Part shown: piece by piece, positions 24,962 to 34,135 of the stretch | Layout: every line of letters begins with the position of its first letter | Position numbering within the stretch: position 1 is the first letter of the stretch | Assembly (NCBI RefSeq): GCF_014287475.1 | Contig: NZ_JACOPF010000001.1 | Location: 1,240,001-1,304,000 of the forward strand | DNA: 64,000 nt | Source: Mediterraneibacter hominis | Lineage (GTDB): Bacteria; Bacillota; Clostridia; Lachnospirales; Lachnospiraceae | Reading direction: 5' to 3' | Position numbers and translations under genes: made by a program | The notes under the pieces: generated by a model | What the model saw: the letters and a program-made list of their open reading frames with translations, nothing else | The model's database searches: none | Told to the model about the DNA's origin: nothing

Positions 24962-27220
24962 CTATTCTGCTTTCACTAATTTTGCAAAGGAAGCAAACAT
25001 TTTCTTTCGCCCCGCAGTATCAAACTCCACAGTCACTTCATAATCCCGTCCGCCTTCTGCAATGTTCTCCACGATTCCTTCGCCAAATTTGAGGTGACGC
25101 ACGCGATCTCCTACTGTATAATCCAATCCTTTTGCCTTGGATGCCGCAAACTGTTCTGCTCCCTTCATCACTGAAAATGGCTGTGCCTTAAAGCTCTTCT
25201 TAGCATGAAAATAAGGATTAGAAGCTGCAAACACTGTCTTTTCTTTTTCTGTTTCTTCTGCTTTTTTCACAAATACCTCGCCAGTATCCAGCAGATTAAC
25301 AGGAATTTCCTTTAAAAAACGAGACATTCGGTTGTATTGTGTCTCTCCGTGCACCATTCGCATTCTGGCACAACTTACGGTCAGTTTTTCCTCTGCCCTG
25401 GTAATTCCTACATAACAGAGCCTTCTTTCTTCTTCCATCTCTTCCAGATCGCCGGAACTGATTGTCATATAACTAGGGAACAGGCCATCCTCCATTCCTG
25501 CCATATAGACATTTGGAAATTCCAGACCTTTCGCACTGTGTAAAGTCATCAGCACCACATATTCCTGTTCTTCATCCAGGCTGTCAATATCCGCCACCAA
25601 TGCGACCTCTTCCAGAAATCCGCTTAGTGTTGCTTTTTCTCCCATATCCTCACAGTTTTCTTCATATGCAGCAATCTTATTTAGGAGTTCGTCGATATTT
25701 TCAGCCCTGTCATGTGCCTCGTCCTCTCTTTTTGCCTCTGCCTCCAGGCTCTCCATATAGCCTGTCTTTTCTATGATTTCTTGCAGCAAATCTGAGATAC
25801 TCTCTGTCCTGGCCCGCCCCTTAAAATATTCAATCAGCGCTACAAAAGAATCTAGTTTTGCCGCTCCCCTGGTGATATTCGGAATCAAATCAAGCCCTTT
25901 TAAAGCCTCGTAGAAGCCGATTCCCCTTTCCAGCGCGGACTCCTGTACCCGGTTGATAGTTGTCAGCCCGATCCCCCGCTTAGGTACATTGATAATACGG
26001 CGTACTGCCAGGTCATCCTGTCCATTGTCAATCGTTTTTAAATAGGCAAGTAAGTCTTTAATTTCCCGGCGGGCATAAAAGTTAATCCCTCCAACGATTT
26101 TATATGGAATATTCGCCGCCACAAACCGTTCTTCAAACAGACGGGACTGCGCATTTGTCCGATAGAGAATTGCATTATCATTATAAGATCCGCCTTCTCT
26201 TATATTTTTCTCAATGTCCTCTGCAATAAAATCTGCCTCGTCGTAGGCAGTGTCAAACTGGCGTAAGGCAATCTTGGCTCCCTCTTCATTTTCTGTCCAC
26301 AGTGTCTTTTCTTTTCTGCCGCAATTATTCCTGATTACTGCGTTTGCCGCATTTAAAATATTTCCAGTTGAACGGTAATTTTGCTCCAGCTTCACCACCT
26401 TAGTATCTGGGAATTCCTGTTCAAAATTCAGAATATTTTTTATATTTGCTCCTCTGAATTTATATATGGACTGGTCATCATCCCCGACTACACAAAGATT
26501 TTTATACTTCTGTGCAAGCAGACTGACCAGCTTAAACTGCACAGTATTTGTATCCTGGTACTCATCGATCATAATGTAGCGGAACCGTTCCTGATAATAC
26601 TCTAATACATCTGGCTGGGTCTGAAAAAGCTGCACTGTTTTTACAAGCAGGTCATCAAAATCCAGCGCATTGTTAGACCGCATTTGTTTTTCATACTCCC
26701 GGTAAGCCTTTAAGATTTTCTGCCTGCCGTAGTCCCCTCCTGCGTTCAGTTCAAATTCTTCCGGAGAAACCAGCTCATTCTTCGCAGAGGAAATAGCGCT
26801 TAAAATGACTCTTTCCTTGTAAACCTTCGTATCAATATCCGCCAGCTTACAAACCTCCTTCATCAGAGTTTTCTGGTCATCTGTATCATATATAGTAAAC
26901 GCTGTGTCATAGCCAAGACGGTCAATATACCGCCGCAGAATCCTGACACACATGGAATGAAAGGTACTCACCCAGATACTTTCAGAACCGAATCCCACCA
27001 GCTGATCTACACGTTCCCTCATCTCTCCTGCCGCTTTATTTGTAAAAGTAATTGCCAGGATATTCCATGGATTTATTCCTTTTTCCTCAATCAGATATGC
27101 AATCCTGTGCGTCAGCACTCTTGTCTTTCCAGAGCCGGCTCCTGCCAGAATCAAAAGCGGACCATCTGTGTGAAATACCGCCTCCTTCTGCGGCTCATTT
27201 AAGCTGTCATATATACTCAT
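24962..27220 (-). CDS. pcrA: ATP-dependent DNA helicase PcrA/UvrD
   Basis: 752 residues from ATG 27220, where AGGAGAAG is correctly placed; the frame runs 39 codons further without such a site. Superfamily 1 helicase for repair and for clearing stalled polymerases. Walker A AGAGSGKT is at 26-33, followed by AITFTNKAAGEM, MIDEYQDTN, GDDDQSIYKFRGA, VVKLEQNYRST and the motif VI region YVGITRAEEKL. A Tudor-like C-terminal domain (VGDRVRHLKFGEGIV), which contacts RNA polymerase in Bacillus PcrA, is present. Confidence 0.95.
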   Translation of the reverse strand: MSIYDSLNEPQKEAVFHTDGPLLILAGAGSGKTRVLTHRIAYLIEEKGINPWNILAITFTNKAAGEMRERVDQLVGFGSESIWVSTFHSMCVRILRRYIDRLGYDTAFTIYDTDDQKTLMKEVCKLADIDTKVYKERVILSAISSAKNELVSPEEFELNAGGDYGRQKILKAYREYEKQMRSNNALDFDDLLVKTVQLFQTQPDVLEYYQERFRYIMIDEYQDTNTVQFKLVSLLAQKYKNLCVVGDDDQSIYKFRGANIKNILNFEQEFPDTKVVKLEQNYRSTGNILNAANAVIRNNCGRKEKTLWTENEEGAKIALRQFDTAYDEADFIAEDIEKNIREGGSYNDNAILYRTNAQSRLFEERFVAANIPYKIVGGINFYARREIKDLLAYLKTIDNGQDDLAVRRIINVPKRGIGLTTINRVQESALERGIGFYEALKGLDLIPNITRGAAKLDSFVALIEYFKGRARTESISDLLQEIIEKTGYMESLEAEAKREDEAHDRAENIDELLNKIAAYEENCEDMGEKATLSGFLEEVALVADIDSLDEEQEYVVLMTLHSAKGLEFPNVYMAGMEDGLFPSYMTISSGDLEEMEEERRLCYVGITRAEEKLTVSCARMRMVHGETQYNRMSRFLKEIPVNLLDTGEVFVKKAEETEKEKTVFAASNPYFHAKKSFKAQPFSVMKGAEQFAASKAKGLDYTVGDRVRHLKFGEGIVENIAEGGRDYEVTVEFDTAGRKKMFASFAKLVKAE

Positions 27221-27446
27221 ACCTCTTCTCCTATCCTCAAGCAGCGCCAAAATATGCAGGCACTGTCTTTTCTCCTTTGTTTTCTTTCTTCCTATACAAT
27301 AAATGCTTTCTCTTCGGGTATTATCATTATCGAACACACATTCCCAATTGTCAACTATAATTCGTCTTGCTGCCTGTCTGCCAGATCAGTAAAACAGATC
27401 GCCGTATCACTTATAAAGCTTTCTGCTAACTATAAATAGAAAAAAC

Positions 27447-27475
27447 TTGTCATATAGTTTTAATTACTATATAAT
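27447..27475 (+). promoter_or_regulatory. promoter of the DUF1836 gene
   Basis: TTGTCA (27447-27452), 17 bases, TATAAT (27470-27475); one mismatch from full consensus. It lies 21 bases before the start codon. Confidence 0.8.
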
Positions 27476-27495
27476 AAATACATCGAGGTGATACT

Positions 27496-28086
27496 ATGAC
27501 AATAAATACGAATGATATGTTGAACAGTATTTTAGAAAGTCTTTCCCGTATCGATTATATCCATCCGGGTGACATTCCTAATATTGATTTATACATGGAT
27601 CAGGTAACTACTTTCATGGACAGCCAGCTTGCTTCCACTAAACGGCATGAGGACGATAAAATTCTGACAAAAACAATGATCAATAACTATGCAAAAAACA
27701 ATCTGCTTCCTCCGCCTGTTAAGAAGAAATATTCCAAAGAGCATGTCCTAATCCTGATTTTTATTTATTATTTCAAAAATATTTTGTCCATAAAAGACAT
27801 CGAATCTCTCTTAAAGCCTATTACAGAAAATTATTTTGACGGGAACGGCAGCATAGATATGTCCTCTCTGTATGAGGAAATTTGCCGGATCGAAAAGGAG
27901 CGCATCGAGCCTTTAAAAGAAACGGTAAAAACAGCCCATGAACAGGCAGAAACCACGTTCACAGATTTACCGGATAAAGATCGGGAATATCTCCAGCTCT
28001 TTACATTTATCTGCAATCTGAGCTTTGATGTATATGTCAAAAAGCAGCTTATCGAAAAGTTGATCGACAGTCTCAAAGAGACGTAA
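27496..28086 (+). CDS. DUF1836 family protein
   Basis: 196 residues. Matches the DUF1836 pattern: a helical N-terminus, then LTKTMINNYAKNNLLPPPVKK and YSKEHVLILIFIYYFKNILS, which resemble the MerR-like DNA-binding region assigned to this family. Probably a regulator, target unknown. GAGGTGAT precedes the ATG. It has a near-consensus promoter and its own terminator. Confidence 0.8.
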   Translation: MTINTNDMLNSILESLSRIDYIHPGDIPNIDLYMDQVTTFMDSQLASTKRHEDDKILTKTMINNYAKNNLLPPPVKKKYSKEHVLILIFIYYFKNILSIKDIESLLKPITENYFDGNGSIDMSSLYEEICRIEKERIEPLKETVKTAHEQAETTFTDLPDKDREYLQLFTFICNLSFDVYVKKQLIEKLIDSLKET

Positions 28087-28118
28087 ATCTCCAAAATATA
28101 TTTGCTGTTTTGTCATAA

Positions 28119-28165
28119 AAAACAAAGACACTGATTTCTGTCTGAAGCATCAGCGTCTTTGTTTT
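28119..28165. terminator. bidirectional terminator
   Basis: AAAACAAAGACACTGAT pairs with ATCAGCGTCTTTGTTTT (one mismatch) around a 13-base loop, with A and T runs at the ends. It serves the converging DUF1836 and yerC genes. Confidence 0.85.
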
Positions 28166-28171
28166 CTTCTG

Positions 28172-28459
28172 CTATTTATTAATCCTTTCAAACACCATGT
28201 CATACCCGTCATTTCCATAATTTAGAGAACGATTCACTCTGCTGATTGTGGCAGTGGAAGCTCCTGTCTTTTCTGCTATTTCCAGATATGTCTTCTGTTC
28301 TCTTAACATTTTCGCCACTTCAAATCGCTGCGAAAGCGAAAGCAGCTCATTGATCGTACAGATATCTTCAAAAAACGTATAACATTCTTCTTTATTTTCC
28401 AGACTCAAAATCGCACGAAACAGATAGTCTACTGCTTCTGTTCTTATCTTTTTACTCAT
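28172..28459 (-). CDS. YerC/YecD family TrpR-related protein
   Basis: 95 residues. TrpR-like DNA-binding fold: the helix-turn-helix is YLEIAEKTGASTATISRVNRSLNYG (about 57-81). The family is conserved in Firmicutes and commonly sits beside pcrA-region genes; its regulon is not established. AAAGGAGAG precedes the ATG. It carries no Trp-binding evidence of its own. Confidence 0.9.
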   Translation of the reverse strand: MSKKIRTEAVDYLFRAILSLENKEECYTFFEDICTINELLSLSQRFEVAKMLREQKTYLEIAEKTGASTATISRVNRSLNYGNDGYDMVFERINK

Positions 28460-28532
28460 AATTTACGCTCTCCTTTAACAGCCTAATGACTATTATACAT
28501 TTTAGCACACTAAACTTTTAAAGTCTACCTTT

Positions 28533-29258
28533 TTATACCGTTTTATATAGATTTAAGAATCCCTTCAAGAGTTGGAAATCTGTCGTCGCTACCAATTCCC
28601 ATGGAAAATTGCAATACGCAAGCACCTCTCTTACGTATGTAAAATTTCCTGCATCTACATCTACATGGGCATCACTTCCTGTTGACACAAATACATCATA
28701 CTGCCGGCACAAGTCCAGCATTGTCAGCATATTTTCCCTGGCTCCCTGCCGAAAGCTCTGCGGTCTTAAAGAGGAATTATTCAATTCTAAGAGCGTTCCT
28801 GTTCTTTTTGCCGCCTTCACAATTTCTTCATAGTCAACCGGAAATCTGCCGTCATCTGGATGTCCGATTATATTCACATATGGATTTTCCATCGCCTTTA
28901 TATAAGCTTTTGTATTTTCTTTTTCTGTATGCTCTGTTCCATAGCATGGAGGATGGATACTGGCAATAATAATATCCAGGCCACGTAAAGTTGCTTCTGG
29001 CAAATCTACGGTTCCTTTTGCATCCATAATATTTAGCTCTGCGCCAAAGAGCATTTTTACCCCCTTCATTGTCCTTGGCACTACATCCAAGTTGTCAAAA
29101 TAAAACTTTCCGCATGTTCCAGGCATCTCTGGTGCATGTTCCGTCAGTGCCATCACTTGAAGCTCTTTTTTTGCCGCTGCTGCTGCCATCTCCTGGATTG
29201 TACTGTAGGCATGTCCACTCATCAGCGTGTGAGCATGTGTATCTGCAACAATCTTCAT
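28533..29258 (-). CDS. PHP-domain phosphatase, YcdX type
   Basis: 241 residues from ATG 29258 (AGGAGGAAGAAA upstream). Polymerase-and-histidinol-phosphatase fold with a trinuclear metal site: THAHT near the start, LTEHAPEM, IIASIHPPCYG, IIGHPDDGRF and STGSDAHVDVDAG near the end supply the expected His and Asp ligands. It likely hydrolyses a small phosphate ester; substrate unknown. Confidence 0.87.
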   Translation of the reverse strand: MKIVADTHAHTLMSGHAYSTIQEMAAAAAKKELQVMALTEHAPEMPGTCGKFYFDNLDVVPRTMKGVKMLFGAELNIMDAKGTVDLPEATLRGLDIIIASIHPPCYGTEHTEKENTKAYIKAMENPYVNIIGHPDDGRFPVDYEEIVKAAKRTGTLLELNNSSLRPQSFRQGARENMLTMLDLCRQYDVFVSTGSDAHVDVDAGNFTYVREVLAYCNFPWELVATTDFQLLKGFLNLYKTV

Positions 29259-29383
29259 TTTCTTCCTCCTAAATGTAAAATACATAAATTTCCAAAATTT
29301 CTATTTTTTCCATTCCGATTATACCATATTTTTTCCAGAATACAATTTTCTAAATAGGATACAATAATTGTGAGGTGATTGTT

Positions 29384-29578
29384 ATGTTAAACCCAAAACA
29401 AAATGAAAAGATAATCGATGACTATGACTATCTTTCAAATGCAGCCTCCTCTATGGATTGTACAGGACTGATTCCCACTCTGGCTAAATCAGAAGAAGAA
29501 CTGGAGTCTTACAATGATGTATACCAGTTTACTCCTCCCGTCATATCCGCAAAAAAAAGAACCCCCTGTCATAAATAA
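29384..29578 (+). CDS. small acidic hypothetical protein
   Basis: 64 residues from ATG 29384; GAGGTGA is five bases upstream, which supports real translation. The sequence is acidic and Tyr/Asp-rich (IIDDYDYLSNAASSMDCTG). No membrane segment and no recognised domain. It is followed by a strong terminator. A weak -10 (TACAAT) lies upstream. Confidence 0.55.
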   Translation: MLNPKQNEKIIDDYDYLSNAASSMDCTGLIPTLAKSEEELESYNDVYQFTPPVISAKKRTPCHK

Positions 29579-29611
29579 TACCACTTTTTTCCTCCACTTC
29601 TTTCCTTCATT

Positions 29612-29642
29612 CGGCGCTGCCCAAAAAGGCAGCGCCGTTTTT
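29612..29642 (+). terminator. intrinsic terminator
   Basis: CGGCGCTGCC and GGCAGCGCCG form a perfect 10-base G+C stem with a 6-base loop, followed by TTTTT. Confidence 0.9.
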
Positions 29643-29682
29643 ACATTTTTCGTCAAGATTCGATGTTTCTTGCATTTTTTCA

Positions 29683-29711
29683 TTGTTCTTACAGCTTCAA
29701 AATGTTATAAT
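29683..29711 (+). promoter_or_regulatory. promoter of the zinc-ribbon membrane-protein gene
   Basis: TTGTTC (29683-29688), 17 bases, TATAAT (29706-29711) with TG one base before the -10. Confidence 0.7.
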
Positions 29712-29772
29712 AGAAGCGTTGTAAATTAATCCATTGGATTTGTCTGCGAAAGAGAGGAGTACAGATTTAGTT

Positions 29773-30879
29773 ATGAAGTGTCCAATATGCCAGAAAGAAG
29801 TCGAAATAAAGAAAAAGCAGATTGGTGTCAACGATAATAATGAACCAATCTTTAATGAATACGCGATATGCCGGGATTGTAAAAAACAGTGGAATTTAGA
29901 TAAACAGCGCGCGAAAAAAGCAGCAAAAAAGGCGGCAGCTTCCAGCAGCCAGCCTTCAAAGGCTCCTACGCCAAAAACGGTTCCGAAAAAGACTGAACAA
30001 AAGAAGCCAAATGAGACAATCTCTCCAGAAAAGACAACCGAGCTTAAAAAGGCGCCTTCTGAGAAATCTCCGGTTAAGAGAACTGCCAGGCCGGTACCTG
30101 TTAAAGAAGCTTCGGAACAAAAAGCGCCAAAACAGGCTTCTGAAAACAGACCGCAAAGGCAATCTGTCCAGGTTCAGCCAAAGAAGCGTACCGCCGCTCC
30201 TGCCACAGATACTCCCAGCGAGCAGCGTTATGCCAATATTCCACCTGAAAAGATCAGAACAAAACGTGAAAAAGCAGTAAGAAAGGGATACGAGGATATG
30301 CTGGCAACCGATCCAAACCGGCGCCCTCTCAAAAAGAAACGTACAGAAATAGAAGAACCTGCTGTACGTAAAAAAACAACAAAATCCACACCGCCTGCAC
30401 GTAGAAAACCGGAACCAGAACCATCCGTTGCAGAAGAAAATTTATATGAGGAGGAAACACCAAGATTTGGCACTGTCAAGATTGTGTTTGGCATCCTCTC
30501 TCTCCTTGTTTTTGCATTCTTTACATATAAGGCTTTTACAACAGGATTAAGTGACGTAACCTCCGGAAATGAGAGCAGCGCTGGAACTACTTATATTATC
30601 CTGGCGCTTTGCCTGTTGTTGTCCGGTATTCTGTTATTTATCCTTCGGAAAAAGAATATCCTGCTTGCGTTTTTATTCCCTGCATTATTTTCAATAGGTG
30701 CGGCTGTATTCGCATTTTTGAAAAGAAGCAGTGATTCTATGTTGATGTATTGTGCAATTGGCTGTTCTGTTCTTGCTGTCGTATTCATTATACTGACAAT
30801 TCTCTCTCTTGGAGCCGGCGAGCGCTATGATGAAGACGATTATGATGATCCTTTTGAGGATGATTACGACAATTATTAA
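29773..30879 (+). CDS. zinc-ribbon membrane protein, unknown function
   Basis: 368 residues. The N-terminus is a zinc ribbon (CPIC at 3-6, CRDC about 35-38). A long disordered Lys/Pro/Glu/Thr-rich linker (about 45-235) follows, then about four membrane helices (from FGTVKIVFGILSLLVFAFF on) and an acidic tail of Asp, Tyr and Glu. GAGGAG lies about 14 bases before the ATG, rather far; no closer site is seen. The layout suggests a cytoplasmic sensing or scaffold part tied to the membrane. No function can be assigned. Confidence 0.7.
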   Translation: MKCPICQKEVEIKKKQIGVNDNNEPIFNEYAICRDCKKQWNLDKQRAKKAAKKAAASSSQPSKAPTPKTVPKKTEQKKPNETISPEKTTELKKAPSEKSPVKRTARPVPVKEASEQKAPKQASENRPQRQSVQVQPKKRTAAPATDTPSEQRYANIPPEKIRTKREKAVRKGYEDMLATDPNRRPLKKKRTEIEEPAVRKKTTKSTPPARRKPEPEPSVAEENLYEEETPRFGTVKIVFGILSLLVFAFFTYKAFTTGLSDVTSGNESSAGTTYIILALCLLLSGILLFILRKKNILLAFLFPALFSIGAAVFAFLKRSSDSMLMYCAIGCSVLAVVFIILTILSLGAGERYDEDDYDDPFEDDYDNY

Positions 30880-30900
30880 GTTTTACCGCTGCATTTTTCT

Positions 30901-30934
30901 GTGTCCTGGATATTATCTCCAGGACACTTTTTTT
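30901..30934 (+). terminator. intrinsic terminator
   Basis: GTGTCCTGGA and TCCAGGACAC form a perfect 10-base stem with a 7-base loop, then seven T. Confidence 0.93.
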
Positions 30935-30992
30935 CACGCATCTCCTCCTTTTTTCATATAGTATTAAGAACTTGATTTTCCAGGAGGATATT

Positions 30993-32048
30993 ATGAAAAA
31001 GCGTGTATTTGCCGTTCTGCTGGCGGCTTCCCTTGCCATGACAATGTTCAGTGCATGCTCCTCTGAAAAAGAAGCTTCTTCCAAAGAAACTTCCGCTTCA
31101 GCCAGCCAGCAGAAAAAAGAAGAAACTGTCGATGTTACATTGAATGAAGTAGCACATTCTATTTTCTACGCCCCGATGTATATCGCCATTGAAGAAGGAT
31201 ATTTTGAAGAAGAAGGAATCCATCTAGACCTCGTCTGCGGGTTCGGAGCAGACAAAACAATGACTGCCGTTATTTCCGGTGAAGCAGATATTGGATTTAT
31301 GGGCTCTGAATCTTCCATTTACACCTATAATGAAGGAGCAAATGATTATGTTGTCAATTTTGCGCAGCTTACACAGCGGGCAGGCAACTTTCTCGTTGCC
31401 CGAGAAGAAATCTCCGATTTTACATGGGATGACATCAAAGACAGTACTGTTCTCGGAGGAAGAAAAGGCGGTATGCCGGAAATGGTATTTGAATATATCT
31501 TAAAGGAAAATGGTATTGACCCAGAAACAGATTTGGAAATCAACCAAAGCATTGACTTTGGCTCTACTGCCGCCGCTTTTTCGGAAGGGCAGGGCGACTT
31601 TACTGTTGAATTTGAGCCTGGAGCTACCTCTTTGGAATCTGAAGGCAAGGGCTATGTGGTAGCCTCTTTAGGAGAAGACAGCGGCTATGTTCCTTATACA
31701 GCCTTCAGCGCAAAGAAAAGCTATATGGATGAAAATCCTGAGGTGATTCAAGGCTTTACCAATGCCCTTCAAAAAGGAATGGCTTATGTGCAGTCTCACA
31801 CTCCGGAAGAAATTGCCGCTGCTATAGAGCCGCAGTTCCCAGAGACCGATCTGGATACCATCACTACCATTGTCACAAGATATTATGAACAGGACACATG
31901 GAAAGAGAATTTAATATTCGAAGAAAGTAGTTTTGATTTGCTGCAGGATATTTTGGAAAGCGCCGGTGAATTAAGTGAAAGAGCGCCTTATGAAGATCTG
32001 GTTACGACTGAATTTGCAGAAAAAGCTGTAGAAAATGTCACAGAATAA
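30993..32048 (+). CDS. ABC transporter substrate-binding lipoprotein (NMT1/TauA type), orphan
   Basis: 351 residues from ATG 30993 (AGGAGG upstream). A lipoprotein signal with FSAC lipobox (Cys near 19) and a Ser/Glu-rich linker lead into a periplasmic-binding fold of the NMT1/THI5/TauA class: HSIFYAPMYIAIEEGYFEEEGI, then GEADIGFMGSESSIY. This class binds thiamine precursors, sulfonates, nitrate or related small molecules. No permease or ATPase gene lies nearby, so its transporter must be elsewhere or it serves as a sensor. Ligand unknown. Confidence 0.85.
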   Translation: MKKRVFAVLLAASLAMTMFSACSSEKEASSKETSASASQQKKEETVDVTLNEVAHSIFYAPMYIAIEEGYFEEEGIHLDLVCGFGADKTMTAVISGEADIGFMGSESSIYTYNEGANDYVVNFAQLTQRAGNFLVAREEISDFTWDDIKDSTVLGGRKGGMPEMVFEYILKENGIDPETDLEINQSIDFGSTAAAFSEGQGDFTVEFEPGATSLESEGKGYVVASLGEDSGYVPYTAFSAKKSYMDENPEVIQGFTNALQKGMAYVQSHTPEEIAAAIEPQFPETDLDTITTIVTRYYEQDTWKENLIFEESSFDLLQDILESAGELSERAPYEDLVTTEFAEKAVENVTE

Positions 32049-32082
32049 CTACTTACCTGGTTAAAAAATCTTTTTTAGAACG

Positions 32083-32138
32083 AAAAAACCGGCATGGAAA
32101 ATTTCGTAAGTTCCTCTTTTTCCATGCCGGAACTTTTT
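32083..32138. terminator. bidirectional terminator
   Basis: CCGGCATGGAAA (32089-32100) pairs with TTTCCATGCCGG (32119-32130). A run of A precedes it and TTTTT follows, serving the converging lipoprotein and cofactor-protein genes. Confidence 0.88.
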
Positions 32139-32177
32139 ATCATAAAAGTTATATTCCTTATCTTTTAAAACAATGTA

Positions 32178-32588
32178 TCATTCGCGGTTTCCTGCACATC
32201 CGTTTTTATCCTCTTTGCAGCTATGTCCGCCGCATTGCTCTCCTTCTTCATGGTGATGATGGGCGCAGGTCGTCTCTGGATCATATTGAAGCTCTCCGGC
32301 AAGAAATGCCCTGACGCTGTTATCTGCATCTCCAGATGCACCGGGATACAATTCGATTCCCGCTTCTTGGAGTGCTGCACGTGCTCCCGCGCCAATGCCT
32401 CCACAGATAAGCACCTCCACCCCATGTTCTTTTAAAAATCCTGCAAGTGCTCCGTGTCCACTTCCTTCTGCACTTATCACCTCGGCTGCCTGTACTTTTC
32501 CATCCTCTGTATCGTAAAGCTTAAATTCTTCACAATGCCCGAAATGCTGGAAGATTTGTCCTTCTTCATATGTCACTGCAATCTTCAT
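32178..32588 (-). CDS. dinitrogenase Fe-Mo cofactor (NifX/NafY-like) domain protein
   Basis: 136 residues. The NifX/NafY/NifB-C-terminal fold occupies about 1-105 (MKIAVTYEEGQIFQHFGHCEEF, then LICGGIGAGARAAL). The last 30 residues are a metal-binding tail rich in His and Cys (CAHHHHEEGEQCGGHSC). Family members carry Fe-Mo or Fe-S cofactor precursors; stand-alone copies in non-nitrogen-fixers are of unknown role. Proximity to molybdate uptake and a molybdenum hydroxylase suggests metal handling, which is inference. GGAGGAGATTAC-type ribosome site. Confidence 0.85.
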   Translation of the reverse strand: MKIAVTYEEGQIFQHFGHCEEFKLYDTEDGKVQAAEVISAEGSGHGALAGFLKEHGVEVLICGGIGAGARAALQEAGIELYPGASGDADNSVRAFLAGELQYDPETTCAHHHHEEGEQCGGHSCKEDKNGCAGNRE

Positions 32589-32620
32589 CGTAATCTCCTC
32601 CGTTCTTGTTTTCTTTTTTT

Positions 32621-32649
32621 ATTATAGCACTGTAAAAGATTTTTGCAAA
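32621..32649 (-). promoter_or_regulatory. promoter of the NifX-like gene
   Basis: Minus strand TTTGCA (32644-32649), 17 bases, TATAAT (32621-32626). A rightward -10 (TATACT, 32679-32684) for the adjacent regulator gene lies in the same gap. Confidence 0.55.
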
Positions 32650-32721
32650 TTTCTATGGTATTTATTCTGTTTTTTCTTTATACTTTACAGTAGAAATATT
32701 TTTAAAGCAGGGAGGAATCAT

Positions 32722-33837
32722 ATGCTTTCCATCATCGATCGGGATCTGGCACAGCAGATTGTAAATACAGTAAAAGATGTCTGCGGACACGATGTAAATT
32801 TTATCGACTGTTCTGGAATGATTTTTGCCAGTACCAACAAACAGCGTATCGGTACCTTCCATGAAATCGGAAGAAAAGCAGCCCAGGCAGGAAGTATGTT
32901 AGAGGTCGACACAGATACCGGATTTTCAGGTACACACAAAGGAGTCAACCTTCCTATTCATTACAAAGACTCCATAGCAGCTGTGATCGGCATCAGCGGA
33001 GATCCTGAAGAAGTCCGCAAATTTGCTTATCTGGCAGAGCGTATCACCCGCCTTCTTATCCGCGAACAGGAGGTCAGCGCTTTTTCCAGAACACAGGCAG
33101 AAAAACGCCATTATATTCTCCACTCTCTTATCAGCAGCAGACTTCAAAACTACGATTATATTCTGCACTGTCTGGAAGATCTGCACATAGAAAAGGAATC
33201 TGCCAAACGGCTTCTTATTATTCGGCTGAAATCTTCTTACCGTCCGGACAGACTTCCTCTTATGGAGCAAAGGATTCTAGAACTGTTTTCCCGCACCCGC
33301 ACTGTCCTTTACTCTTACCACTATCCCAATGAATACCTGGCTGTGATGGAAGATACATATTTTTCCGACTACGCCTCTGATCTGCAGATGTTCGCCGAGA
33401 AATACTCTGAAAGTCTGTGTATCGCCGTTGGTAAAGCAGTAAAGGGAATTTCTCTGGCCGATTCCTATGACTCTGCCTTAACTGCCCTAAACAGCCTATC
33501 TGGCACACAGTTGCATTTCGCTGTTTTTGACAATCTGACTTTAGAACTCATTTTGTCCTCTATGACCTCGGAAAACAGGAACGCTTATTTCAAAAAAACG
33601 ATTGAACCTCTATCAACTTCAGATATAGAGCTGATAACCTGTTATTTTGAGAATGATATGTCACTCTTACAAACAGCAGAACAGCTATTTCTTCACAAAA
33701 ATACACTGCAATATAAATTGGATCATATTTATAAAAAATGTAAACTGAATCCCCGCAGATTTCGGGATGCGGTTTTACTTTATCTGGCAGTGCGGATGCA
33801 TACATATTTTACAAAAAAGGAGACCCGACATGATTGA
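32722..33837 (+). CDS. CdaR/PucR-type transcriptional regulator
   Basis: 371 residues. N-terminal putative sugar-diacid recognition domain (about 3-135, LAQQIVNTVKDVCGHDVNFIDCSG), a middle GGDEF-like region, and a C-terminal PucR helix-turn-helix (LLQTAEQLFLHKNTLQYKLDHIYKK, near 315-345). CdaR relatives respond to glycerate or sugar acids; PucR itself governs purine use in Bacillus, but the N-terminal domain here is of CdaR type. It is translationally coupled to a small downstream gene. Target unknown. Confidence 0.87.
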   Translation: MLSIIDRDLAQQIVNTVKDVCGHDVNFIDCSGMIFASTNKQRIGTFHEIGRKAAQAGSMLEVDTDTGFSGTHKGVNLPIHYKDSIAAVIGISGDPEEVRKFAYLAERITRLLIREQEVSAFSRTQAEKRHYILHSLISSRLQNYDYILHCLEDLHIEKESAKRLLIIRLKSSYRPDRLPLMEQRILELFSRTRTVLYSYHYPNEYLAVMEDTYFSDYASDLQMFAEKYSESLCIAVGKAVKGISLADSYDSALTALNSLSGTQLHFAVFDNLTLELILSSMTSENRNAYFKKTIEPLSTSDIELITCYFENDMSLLQTAEQLFLHKNTLQYKLDHIYKKCKLNPRRFRDAVLLYLAVRMHTYFTKKETRHD

Positions 33838-34135
33838 CAAAACATTAATTCCCGTAGGCGGACTAAAAAAAGAACCTTTCTCCGGCAGCCACAATGGAAT
33901 GCGTTATTTTTTCCAGTGTGACGACAGCAAGGAGACTTTCTTCGTCTATATCTATCCAGAACCCTGGTCTTTTGAAAAGACCCCTGACGAGGAAAAAGAA
34001 AAAGCCTCCTTTCCGTTGACGGAAGAAGGCATGGATGCGGCAATCAACTGGCTGCATGAGCAATTTAACGCGCAGAAAGAACGGTGGTTTGCCGCATCAA
34101 AAGAAATGATGCACACCGTCCTTGCAAAAGAATAA
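33830..34135 (+). CDS. small hypothetical protein coupled to the CdaR-type regulator
   Basis: 101 residues from ATG 33830, preceded by AAAAAGGAGAC. It overlaps the end of the regulator gene by eight bases, so it is surely co-translated. Soluble, with Trp/Phe-rich blocks (FFVYIYPEPWSFEKTPDEEK) and a helical C-terminus. No domain recognised. The overlap suggests a role linked to the regulator or its stimulus. Confidence 0.7.
   Translation: MIDKTLIPVGGLKKEPFSGSHNGMRYFFQCDDSKETFFVYIYPEPWSFEKTPDEEKEKASFPLTEEGMDAAINWLHEQFNAQKERWFAASKEMMHTVLAKE

Noticed and set aside
32178..32588. Nitrogen fixation locus
   Set aside because: Only a stand-alone NifX-like domain; no nifHDK, nifB or nifEN nearby.
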